This document shows, piece after piece, positions 1 to 6,160 of a DNA stretch of 6,346 bases. The notes below the pieces were generated by a model, which was given only the letters and a program-made list of their open reading frames with translations, searched no databases and had not been told where the DNA came from. Location: positions 1 to 6,346 of the forward strand of contig CAIPGD010000007.1 in the NCBI GenBank assembly GCA_903864485.1, given 5' to 3'. The DNA comes from an uncultured bacterium. Its GTDB lineage: Bacteria > Pseudomonadota > Gammaproteobacteria > Burkholderiales > Burkholderiaceae_E. Within the stretch, counting starts at the first letter, position 1, and each line of letters opens with the position of its first letter. Made by a program: the position numbers and the translations under genes.

Positions 1-815
1 CGCATCGGCTTGGGCTCACCAACCGACATCCCAAAGTACTCGGCGATTGAACCCCAAATATCCTGCCAAAGGAGAGGATCGCCGTTGACCACGTTGTAGG
101 TTTCGTTCGATGCAATCTCGTGGGTCGCTACGAACTCCGCAACCCGAGCGATCAAGCGACTGTCGCTGCCACCATTGATATACCGCCCACCCCCGGGGTA
201 GAACAGCGGAAGCCCCTGCTCGCGCTGAATCGCGGCATAAGCCCCCACCGCCGCAACAATATTCATCGGGCTCGAGACGGCATAACCAAAAACGACTTGT
301 GGCCGCAGGATCGTGAAGGTCCATTCGCGCTTGGGCTGACGTTCACGCAGAAGGTCCTCCTGCAGCCAATAAAAATTCTCGTGCCAATGGCGTGGCCAGC
401 GCTCCTTACAGGGTACGGGAGCCGGTTCCACATGACCGCCATACGCTTTGGTGCCCTGCAACAGCGAAAGATGCCGCAAACCCTGCGCGACGGGTTCTAA
501 AGCATCGAGCAGGTTGCGCAGCATCGCCTCATTGACCGCCATCTGCTCGGGGTCACGCCAACCGGCGATCAGATCCGGTTTTTCGAATAAGGCGGCAAAA
601 AACACATGTGTGACTTGCGTGAGATCTCGCAAACCCTCACGACAGGCGGCTGCATCCGTGAGGTCGACGCTGACATGGCTAACGCCGTCAGGCAAGGCGG
701 GTCGACGTCTTGAGAGGGCGATCACGTTCCAGTCGGGCAATGCCGCAAAGTGTTCGACCGTTGCGGCGCCAACGACACCGCCAGCGCCAACGACCAACAT
801 CGTATTTTTATTCAT
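1..815 (-). CDS. PRISE-like SDR family NAD(P)-dependent oxidoreductase (3' end cut by window edge)
   Basis: I translated this frame directly: it stays open from the ATG at 815 to the left edge, giving 271 residues without a stop. The N-terminus has a Rossmann nucleotide-binding loop, VVGAGGVVGAA (residues 8-18). Two active-site blocks match the progesterone 5-beta-reductase/iridoid synthase-like (PRISE) group of atypical SDRs: LLQGTKAYGG (118-127), with Lys123, and ENFYWLQEDLL (146-156), with Tyr149. In that family this Lys/Tyr pair replaces the usual YxxxK catalysis. A typical substrate-domain segment, RPQVVFGYAVSSPMNIVAA, follows at 171-189. Family members reduce enones or act on related carbonyl substrates in the cytoplasm; the substrate here is unknown. 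The gene starts 20 bp after the AtuA-like small protein and is probably the next gene of the same operon. Its ribosome binding site is weak (GGAT about 9 bases upstream), and Met6 is a possible alternative start. The SDR call is firm; the PRISE placement is likely. Confidence 0.88.
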   Translation of the reverse strand, partial: MNKNTMLVVGAGGVVGAATVEHFAALPDWNVIALSRRRPALPDGVSHVSVDLTDAAACREGLRDLTQVTHVFFAALFEKPDLIAGWRDPEQMAVNEAMLRNLLDALEPVAQGLRHLSLLQGTKAYGGHVEPAPVPCKERWPRHWHENFYWLQEDLLRERQPKREWTFTILRPQVVFGYAVSSPMNIVAAVGAYAAIQREQGLPLFYPGGGRYINGGSDSRLIARVAEFVATHEIASNETYNVVNGDPLLWQDIWGSIAEYFGMSVGEPKPM

Positions 816-835
816 CAATTTCGATCCATTGAAAA

Positions 836-1186
836 TCAGACGCCGGATCGCATCGCAGGTGTCAGAAGGGCTTCCGGCACCTCAATTTCAAAACCCAGGA
901 TGGCAGCTGAAAGCGCCTTACCGTAATTGTCCAGACAAAGGCTGCGGGAGACCCCACCACCAAGCGCGCCATGGGCAACAAAATTGATGGCCTGCAAGCC
1001 ATCAACTGGATAACGCAGCACTTCACCCTTGATCGCACCCCGATAGAACGCGCGAAAGCGATCCGCGGTCAGCTGCTCCTTCAGGAGCGGGTAATACTCT
1101 GCTTTATAAGCAAATACCGCGATATTTGAGGTATCCCCCTTGTCCCCCGAACGTGCATGGGCGAGGTGCTGCAACTGAACTTTCAT
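836..1186 (-). CDS. AtuA C-terminal-like (ferredoxin-fold) small protein
   Basis: This 116-residue protein matches the small domain found fused to the C-terminus of long AtuA proteins or encoded just downstream of short ones. Visible hallmarks are LAHARSGDKGDTSNIAVFAY (residues 8-27) and a Gly-rich block, NFVAHGALGGGVSRSL (68-83), followed by a Leu-Asp-x-x-Gly-Lys segment. No signal peptide or membrane segment is seen, so it should be cytoplasmic. 'Ferredoxin-fold' refers to shape only: the single Cys (84) cannot hold an iron-sulphur cluster. The start codon lies 2 bp after the stop of the AtuA gene, with an imperfect Shine-Dalgarno GAGAG at 1193-1197, so translation is probably coupled and the two products likely form a complex. 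The biochemical role is not established. The family call is confident. Confidence 0.9.
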   Translation of the reverse strand: MKVQLQHLAHARSGDKGDTSNIAVFAYKAEYYPLLKEQLTADRFRAFYRGAIKGEVLRYPVDGLQAINFVAHGALGGGVSRSLCLDNYGKALSAAILGFEIEVPEALLTPAMRSGV

Positions 1187-1188
1187 GG

Positions 1189-2556
1189 TCAGCTCTCAAA
1201 GTAGCGAATGGTGGCTGGAACATGCTGCCGGGGTACCAGTGAAGACCAGACCCCGATGACTTCGCGAGTCCGGTCCTGGTGCGGCACTCGTTTGCCGGTA
1301 TGGGCAATGCCCGACACCGCCATGCCGTCAACCTCCCGACCGACTTTAACCGCCTCCTCCCGGGTCTTGGTTCGGGCGGCGACCCGAACCGCGATTTCGT
1401 AGGGCTCGGGGGCATTTGCCGGAGTCGCAGCACCATGAATGGCATTGAGTCCGAGGAAGTCGATCCGGATTTCTTCCGCCTTCAATCCGACAATCCGGAA
1501 TCGCTCCTCGAGCACTTGCTTGGCCAGTTGCGCCCGCCTCATGGCACCGGGGCCCGCATAAAAAAACATGTCCTCGCCGATGAATCCCTCGATACAACCA
1601 ATCGAAACCTTGAGCGTATCGGTTCGGGGCTTGCCACCGATTCCCCAGACCCGCACCCGATCGGGCCCAATCTGCTCGAGCTGGGCCGTTGTGAAGTCGA
1701 CCACGACATCCGGAGTCAGATAGTTCGCCGGATCGTGCACCTCGTAAAGCATCTGCTCCTTGACGGTCTGCAGCGAAACCGTTCCACCCGTCCCCGACAC
1801 CTTGGTAATCACAGCCGAACCATCCGCCTGAACCTCGGCGATCGGAAATGCAAGATTCCAGGGCTCAGGTACATCCTTGAATCCGGGATCGGAGAAGTAC
1901 CCTCCAGTCACCTGGGCGCCGCACTCCATCAGATGACCGATCCCATTGCCCTGCCCCAGGTGGTCATGATCGAGCGGGTCCCAGCCGAACTCAAACATCA
2001 TCGGCGCCATAAAAATTGAGGGGTCAGCCACCCGCCCTGTAATGACGATCTGCGCTCCCGCCTTGAGGGCGTCGACAATCGGTTCAGCACCGAGATACAC
2101 CTCCGCCGAAATCAGCGTTGGTGCGAGCGATGCCGTCGGCTCTCCGTTCTCAAGAATCCGGTCGGTCAGCTCGAGCACCCGCTCCGTGATCAGACTGCCA
2201 CTTACTGCGGCCACCTTAATGCCGTGGTGTCCCATGCCCTGAAGCAACTCCACAATTCGCCGCGCAGCGCCCTCTGGATTGATCCAGCCCTGATTGCTGA
2301 TAATCCGGGTGCCCTGACGGATGCAAGCCGGCAGAACGGCTCGCATGCGGTCATCGAGGTACGTATCAAAGCCTGGAAAACTCGGGTCGCGACGCGCTCG
2401 AACCTGGGCTGCTGACACGGTGGCCTCGGCCATCGTCTCGAAGCACAGATAGTCGAGTTCGCCCCGCTCGGCATTCAAGGCTGCGGGTTCGATGCGATCT
2501 CCCCACCAGGCCGAGCCTGCCCCGATCCGGATCACCTTAGGAATTTCACTGGGCAT
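1189..2556 (-). CDS. AtuA-family protein (DUF1446, acyclic terpene utilisation type)
   Basis: The 455-residue protein is recognisable throughout as AtuA/DUF1446. It has an N-terminal IRIGAGSAWWGDRIEPA (residues 9-25), ISNQGWINPEGAAR (86-99), VITGRVADPS (171-180), GHLMECGAQVTGGYFSDPG (207-225), a Gly-Thr-Gly-Gly loop near 255-258 and DFLGLNAIHG (366-375). The family is named from the Pseudomonas cluster for acyclic terpenes such as citronellol, where AtuA is needed or associated but has no assigned reaction. It should be soluble and cytoplasmic. I chose the ATG at 2556 because a strong Shine-Dalgarno AGGAG (2564-2568) sits 7 bases upstream and the conserved region begins at once. An ATG at 2577 would add 7 residues and overlap the Bug gene by 8 bp; the open frame extends further still, but that part lies inside the Bug gene. 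The usual C-terminal small domain is missing and is supplied by the next gene. Confidence 0.92.
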   Translation of the reverse strand: MPSEIPKVIRIGAGSAWWGDRIEPAALNAERGELDYLCFETMAEATVSAAQVRARRDPSFPGFDTYLDDRMRAVLPACIRQGTRIISNQGWINPEGAARRIVELLQGMGHHGIKVAAVSGSLITERVLELTDRILENGEPTASLAPTLISAEVYLGAEPIVDALKAGAQIVITGRVADPSIFMAPMMFEFGWDPLDHDHLGQGNGIGHLMECGAQVTGGYFSDPGFKDVPEPWNLAFPIAEVQADGSAVITKVSGTGGTVSLQTVKEQMLYEVHDPANYLTPDVVVDFTTAQLEQIGPDRVRVWGIGGKPRTDTLKVSIGCIEGFIGEDMFFYAGPGAMRRAQLAKQVLEERFRIVGLKAEEIRIDFLGLNAIHGAATPANAPEPYEIAVRVAARTKTREEAVKVGREVDGMAVSGIAHTGKRVPHQDRTREVIGVWSSLVPRQHVPATIRYFES

Positions 2557-2563
2557 TTGAATG

Positions 2564-2568
2564 CTCCT
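2564..2568 (-). promoter_or_regulatory. Ribosome binding site of the AtuA-family gene
   Basis: AGGAG on the minus strand lies 7 bases before the ATG at 2556, straight after the stop codon of the Bug gene. It decides between two in-frame ATG codons: the upstream one, at 2577, overlaps the Bug gene and would place this motif inside the coding sequence. Confidence 0.75.
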
Positions 2569-2569
2569 G

Positions 2570-3553
2570 TCAGGCATCGAGTTTGATACCACCGGTCTGA
2601 ACGACGCGACGCCACTTATCGAGTTCGCGCCGAATGAAACCGGCAAATGATTCGGCGGTACCGCCGACGACTTCGGCACCATCGGTCGCGAATCGCTGGC
2701 GTAAATCTGAATCTCGCAGGGACTCATTAACGGCTCGATTGAGGGCCCCCACCACAGCATCGGGCGTCCCGACGGGCGCCAGCAAACCGTTCCAGGCCCC
2801 CACCTCGTAGCCGGGCAGACCGGATTCGGCAATCGTTGGAATTTCGGGCGCGGACCCGGCACGCGCCAGGCTGGTCACTCCGATTGCACGCAGGCGTCCA
2901 GCCCGCACCTGGGGCATCGCCGACAGCATGGTGTCGAACATAACTGCCACCTGGCCGCCGGCCAGATCGGTTAACGCGGGTGCGCTGCCCTTGTAGGGAA
3001 CATGGGTCATCCCCACGCCCGCCATGCTCTTGAAGAGTTCGGCGGCCATATGGGTCGACTGTCCATTACCGGAAGAACCATAGGGCAGACCACCCGCCTT
3101 GGCTTTGGCCAGCGCGATCAAATCAGCAATTGAATTGACCGGAGAATTCGCGGGTACCACTGCCACCAGCGGCAGACTGGTGAGAAGCGCAATCGGTACA
3201 AAATCGCGAGCGAAGTCGTAATTCAGATTCTTGAATAACCAGGGATTGATCGCGTGGGCAGTCGTGCCCAACAACAGCGTATAGCCATCCGGAGTCGCCT
3301 TGGCAGCGGCTTCCGCACCAATATTGCCGCCAGCACCAGGCTTGTTTTCAATCACGAACGTTTGACGTAAGCGCTCGCCAAGCTTTTGTCCGATGCCGCG
3401 CGCCACGATATCGGTCGGCCCCCCTGGGGGATAAGGCACCACGATATGAACCGCTCGCGCGGGATAGGTCTGCGCGAATCCGAGCCCGGATACGCCCTGC
3501 AAAAGTGTTCCAGCCGCGAGTGCGGTCAGAGATGTCCGACGGTTCTGATTCAT
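2570..3553 (-). CDS. Bug/TctC-family tripartite tricarboxylate transporter solute-binding protein
   Basis: The 327-residue length is normal for the Bug family of extracytoplasmic binding proteins, which capture small carboxylates or related compounds in the periplasm. Residues 1-27 form a signal peptide (NRRTSLTALAAGTLL...GFA, cleavage near Ala27-Gln28); the Arg pair at 5-6 is weakly Tat-like but lacks the full motif. Family hallmarks follow: YPARAVHIVVPYPPGGPTD (30-48), VIENKPGAGGNIGAEAAAKA (67-86), the PDGYTLLLG loop (88-96), VPYKGSAPALTDLAGGQV (185-202) and APEIPTIAESGLPGYE (235-250). The start overlaps the stop of the acyl-CoA synthetase gene by 4 bp (ATGA), with AAAGGA at 3561-3566. No TctA or TctB membrane subunits are in this window, so it either uses a transporter encoded elsewhere or serves another role. 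The ligand cannot be read from sequence. Synthetase coupling suggests a carboxylic acid that is then activated with CoA. Confidence 0.95.
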   Translation of the reverse strand: MNQNRRTSLTALAAGTLLQGVSGLGFAQTYPARAVHIVVPYPPGGPTDIVARGIGQKLGERLRQTFVIENKPGAGGNIGAEAAAKATPDGYTLLLGTTAHAINPWLFKNLNYDFARDFVPIALLTSLPLVAVVPANSPVNSIADLIALAKAKAGGLPYGSSGNGQSTHMAAELFKSMAGVGMTHVPYKGSAPALTDLAGGQVAVMFDTMLSAMPQVRAGRLRAIGVTSLARAGSAPEIPTIAESGLPGYEVGAWNGLLAPVGTPDAVVGALNRAVNESLRDSDLRQRFATDGAEVVGGTAESFAGFIRRELDKWRRVVQTGGIKLDA

Positions 3554-5694
3554 GACATTTTCCTTTCATCGATATAGACAACGGCATCCACAGCCACGCA
3601 GCCGGCGCCGCTCTCACCCACCATGACTGGGTTCAAATCGAGGCTCTGGACACCAGCGGATCGGTCACTGATTAATGCACCAACCGCGGCAGCACTTCGA
3701 CAGAACGCGGCAATGTCCATCGGCGGGTCACCCCGGACCCCATTGAAGAGAGCCGCCACCCGCAGTCGACGCAATGCGCGCTCAATACGCTCAACAGTGA
3801 ATGGAGCAAGGATCATCGCCAAATCTGGCATCACTTCGACATTTCGCCCCCCGTCACCGACCAACAAGACCGGACCGAAAATCGGATCCCGATGCGCGCC
3901 GATCATGAGCTCGCGTGATCCCTTGACTAATCTTGCAACGATTACACCGTCAAGAACGATTCCGGCTCGCGTCGCGTTCGTGATCACTTCGTGAAAGGCT
4001 TTAACAACACCCTGCGCATCCGTGACACCGACACGGACCAGTCCGAGCTCTGACTTATGAGCGACTCGGGCCGAGCAGCCCTTGACCACCACCGGCGTTC
4101 CGCCAAGGGCATCGAATGCCGCACAAGCCGCCATCTCGTCCTGGCAGAGCACATGAGGCACGACCTCCACCCCGGCATTGGCCAAGAGGGCGAGGCTTTC
4201 AGCTTCATGGCGAAGGGTGCCTGCCGACCCGGCTTCGGCTTCGGCTTCGGCTTCGGCTTCGGCTTCCCGCGCTTGCGGGACCGGTAAATCTGCGCTTCGG
4301 GCGAGCCGAAGTCGCTCATCGTGGGCCAGAAATTGACTCAATGAGCGGATCGCCTGGCCCTCGGTCTGGAAAACCGCGATGCCCTGAGCCTTGAACTGCG
4401 CCGCAATGGCGGGCTGCGAAGCCGCCGCGACCAGCGGCTTTCCGGTGTTCTGGGCAAACGCCGCGGTATCGCGCGCAAAGGCCTCGACGTTGTACCCAGT
4501 CCCAGCCACCGCAATTCCGACCAGAAATGCGTCAGCTGCAGGATCTGGCGCGATCACCGGCAAAATATCGCTAAACAAACGGCTGTTGCTCAGTAGCGCT
4601 GCGGTGATATCGACCGGATTTCGAGTCGTCGCAAATCCAGGGAGAATTTTGCGCAAGGCCGCCTGCGTCTGATCAGTTAACGGCTCAAGCGGCATACCCG
4701 CATCACTCGCCGCATCGGCGGTGAGCACACAAACAGCGCCCGAATTGCTGATCGCCACCAACCGGCGCCCATGTGGCTTCCAGCCCTTGAGGTACAGCTC
4801 GGCCGACTCAATCAGGTCTGAAATACCGTGCGCACGCCAGATGCCATGATCCTCAAGAAAGGCGTCGACAATCCGGTCTTCCGTGGCCAGAGCGCCCGTG
4901 TGCGACTGAGCAGCCGCCTGCCCTGCCAAAGAACGACCGGCCTTGAGCACAATAATCGGCAGATGCCGTTCACGCGCAATCTTCGCTGCCTGGGCCAGGT
5001 GCCAGGGATCGGGCAGGCCCTCGAGGTAAAGTAACAATAGCTTGAGCTCGGGGTCTTCGACGACCACGGTCGCCAGTTCGCAGGCTGTGATATCGGCATC
5101 GTTGCCGGTCGCATGGGCATATCGAACACCGATCCCGCGGCCTCTGAGCAGACCGTAAGGGATCACACTCATCGCCCCACTCTGACTGATGATTCCAACC
5201 GGACCATCCTGCGCCGGGGTATCCAGAAACATGGTCGAGAAATTTGGGACGGCGCCGTTGCCGAAGTTCGCCAGCCCTTGAGAGTTCGGCCCCACGAGTC
5301 GCATCCCAACCGAGCGCGCGCGTTGAACCATCGTGCGTTCCAGCGCGTGTGCATGCGGGTCGTTGGTTTCGCCGAACCCCGAGGCCATGACGATCGCAAT
5401 GCGGACCCCAATCGCCGCACATTCGTCGACCGCCTGCACCGCCATCTCGCCCGGCACCGCGATCACCGCAAGATCGGGTGTCGTTGGCAAGGCAGCGAGA
5501 CTTGGGTAGGACCGATGGCCCTGGACCGTCTCACGCGTGGGGTTGATCGGATAGACCGGCCCCTTGAATCCAAAGCGCGACAGGAACGAGATCGGACGCC
5601 CCCCAATCTTGTTAGGATTTTCAGAAGCACCAACGATCGCAATCGACCGGGGGTTGAGCGCGAGTCGCAGCGACTCTAGGGGGTCCAACGGCAT
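3550..5694 (-). CDS. Acetate--CoA ligase family protein: single-chain NDP-forming acyl-CoA synthetase
   Basis: The 714-residue product is a fused alpha-beta acyl-CoA synthetase (NDP-forming), a family that joins a carboxylic acid to CoA with ATP and releases ADP and phosphate. Domains in order: CoA-binding Rossmann domain (about 8-140, with PRSIAIVGASENPNKIGG at 15-32), succinyl-CoA-ligase-like domain (about 163-300, GPVGIISQSGAMSV at 164-177), a second ligase domain (about 310-465), a Glu-Ala linker (477-488) and a C-terminal ATP-grasp domain (about 495-710). The probable phosphohistidine is His265 in QSHTGALA. The ATP-grasp part shows VVVKG (535-539), AHKSELGLV (545-553), a GDGG loop (613-616) and SLDLNPVMV (684-692). 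I chose the ATG at 5694, 7 bp after the DUF35 stop, because homology begins there; a GTG at 5778 would add 28 residues encoded by repeats inside the DUF35 gene. The Shine-Dalgarno GTGAG (5701-5705) is imperfect. The substrate is unknown. The product is cytoplasmic. Confidence 0.93.
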   Translation of the reverse strand: MPLDPLESLRLALNPRSIAIVGASENPNKIGGRPISFLSRFGFKGPVYPINPTRETVQGHRSYPSLAALPTTPDLAVIAVPGEMAVQAVDECAAIGVRIAIVMASGFGETNDPHAHALERTMVQRARSVGMRLVGPNSQGLANFGNGAVPNFSTMFLDTPAQDGPVGIISQSGAMSVIPYGLLRGRGIGVRYAHATGNDADITACELATVVVEDPELKLLLLYLEGLPDPWHLAQAAKIARERHLPIIVLKAGRSLAGQAAAQSHTGALATEDRIVDAFLEDHGIWRAHGISDLIESAELYLKGWKPHGRRLVAISNSGAVCVLTADAASDAGMPLEPLTDQTQAALRKILPGFATTRNPVDITAALLSNSRLFSDILPVIAPDPAADAFLVGIAVAGTGYNVEAFARDTAAFAQNTGKPLVAAASQPAIAAQFKAQGIAVFQTEGQAIRSLSQFLAHDERLRLARSADLPVPQAREAEAEAEAEAEAGSAGTLRHEAESLALLANAGVEVVPHVLCQDEMAACAAFDALGGTPVVVKGCSARVAHKSELGLVRVGVTDAQGVVKAFHEVITNATRAGIVLDGVIVARLVKGSRELMIGAHRDPIFGPVLLVGDGGRNVEVMPDLAMILAPFTVERIERALRRLRVAALFNGVRGDPPMDIAAFCRSAAAVGALISDRSAGVQSLDLNPVMVGESGAGCVAVDAVVYIDERKMS
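3561..3566 (-). promoter_or_regulatory. Ribosome binding site of the Bug-family gene
   Basis: AAAGGA on the minus strand lies 7 bases before the ATG at 3553. It sits inside the final codons of the synthetase gene, in keeping with coupled translation through the ATGA overlap. Confidence 0.65.
4231..4266 (-). repeat. Six perfect copies of a 6-bp tandem repeat (Glu-Ala tract)
   Basis: The plus strand reads GGCTTC six times without a mismatch. On the coding strand this is GAAGCC, giving Glu-Ala six times at residues 477-488 of the acyl-CoA synthetase. It falls between the second ligase domain and the ATP-grasp domain, where related enzymes have a variable linker. The unit is a multiple of three, so slippage would change linker length without breaking the frame. 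Confidence 0.95.
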
Positions 5695-5701
5695 CAGAGT
5701 C

Positions 5702-6160
5702 TCACTTAGAAGACGGCGAAGTCCAAGCGCCACCTGGGTCAACCTGGTCACCTTGGTCACCTTGGTCACCTTGGCCACTTAGGTCACTTCGACCTGTCGC
5801 CGTCGGGATTGGACAAAAATAGGGCAGTAAGCGCCCCGCGATTTCGACAAAGGTGACCTCGACCCGCGCACCAATCGCGGCACCCAACGGGGCGTGCCCC
5901 ATGACCCGAACCGCCTCGTCTAGTTCGACGAGGACCAGTGCATACGGCGCGATTGCCCGAAACTCGTCATCGGGCGCACGATGAACAACCGTGGCTGCGT
6001 GAACGATACCCACCCCCGTCAGGGCCAGTGGCTGGGGTGGCTGGCAACCGCACTGAGGACAGAAATTGCGACGAAACAACCACCGTGCTGCGCAGGCCCC
6101 ACAGCGCTGCGCAACCAGTCGTGGCGCGCCGACCGTCCAGTCGTCCAGATCAGCACTCAT
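5702..6160 (-). CDS. Zn-ribbon and OB-fold (DUF35) protein, likely thiolase partner
   Basis: The 152-residue protein has a rubredoxin-like zinc ribbon with four Cys (20, 23, 34, 37; CxxC-x10-CxxC) and then an OB-fold region (about 45-115) with PYALVLVELDE (72-82), the usual DUF35 layout. Such proteins partner thiolase-fold enzymes: ChsH2 with the Ltp2 aldolase in steroid side-chain breakdown is the best-known case, and others accompany acetoacetyl-CoA thiolase in archaea. It directly follows a thiolase gene with a 4-bp ATGA overlap, which supports the same pairing here. The start at 6160 is backed by GGAG at 6166-6169. Odd feature: after the OB-fold ends near residue 118, a 34-residue hydrophilic tail carries triplets SGQ, GDQ, GDQ, GDQ, VDP (128-142) from a 9-bp DNA repeat. 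The family call is firm; whether the complex is a thiolase, an aldolase or something else is open. Confidence 0.93.
   Translation of the reverse strand: MSADLDDWTVGAPRLVAQRCGACAARWLFRRNFCPQCGCQPPQPLALTGVGIVHAATVVHRAPDDEFRAIAPYALVLVELDEAVRVMGHAPLGAAIGARVEVTFVEIAGRLLPYFCPIPTATGRSDLSGQGDQGDQGDQVDPGGAWTSPSSK
5737..5790 (-). repeat. Six 9-bp tandem repeat units at the end of the DUF35 gene
   Basis: Plus-strand unit GGTCACCTT: three identical copies at 5746-5754, 5755-5763 and 5764-5772. Diverged copies flank them at 5737-5745 (GGTCAACCT), 5773-5781 (GGCCACTTA) and 5782-5790 (GGTCACTTC). On the minus strand they encode Gly-Asp-Gln triplets in the DUF35 frame. A second frame is also open and would read Lys-Val-Thr repeats ahead of the synthetase start. 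Confidence 0.93.

Noticed and set aside
120..987. Plus-strand open frames opposite the reductase and small AtuA-like genes
   Set aside because: The minus-strand frame here has clear SDR motifs over its whole length; the plus-strand products are Arg- and Pro-rich with no family features.
1279..2019. Long plus-strand open frame (246 codons) antisense to the AtuA gene
   Set aside because: It mirrors a strongly conserved minus-strand gene in GC-rich DNA, and its translation shows no recognisable domain. It is a shadow frame.
2557..2862. Upstream extension of the AtuA frame to 2862
   Set aside because: It overlaps the conserved C-terminal part of the Bug gene, and the extra residues resemble no AtuA protein; AGGAG marks the start at 2556.
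4231..4266. Phase-variable on/off switch from the hexamer repeat
   Set aside because: Units of six bases (and nine at 5737-5790) cannot change the reading frame, so slippage would alter length only.
3984..4319. Alternate frames with Lys-Pro and Gly-Phe repeats across the hexamer tract
   Set aside because: These repeats are just the GGCTTC tract read in other frames; the Glu-Ala frame is the one inside a conserved enzyme.
5113..5679. Plus-strand open frame of 188 codons antisense to the synthetase N-terminal half
   Set aside because: It lies opposite the conserved CoA-binding domain and its composition is typical of a shadow frame.
5695..5778. 28-residue N-terminal extension of the synthetase from a GTG at 5778
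   Set aside because: It consists of repeat-derived Lys-Val-Thr residues inside the DUF35 gene, lies ahead of where family homology begins, and the ATG at 5694 has normal operon spacing. It is kept only as a possibility in the findings.
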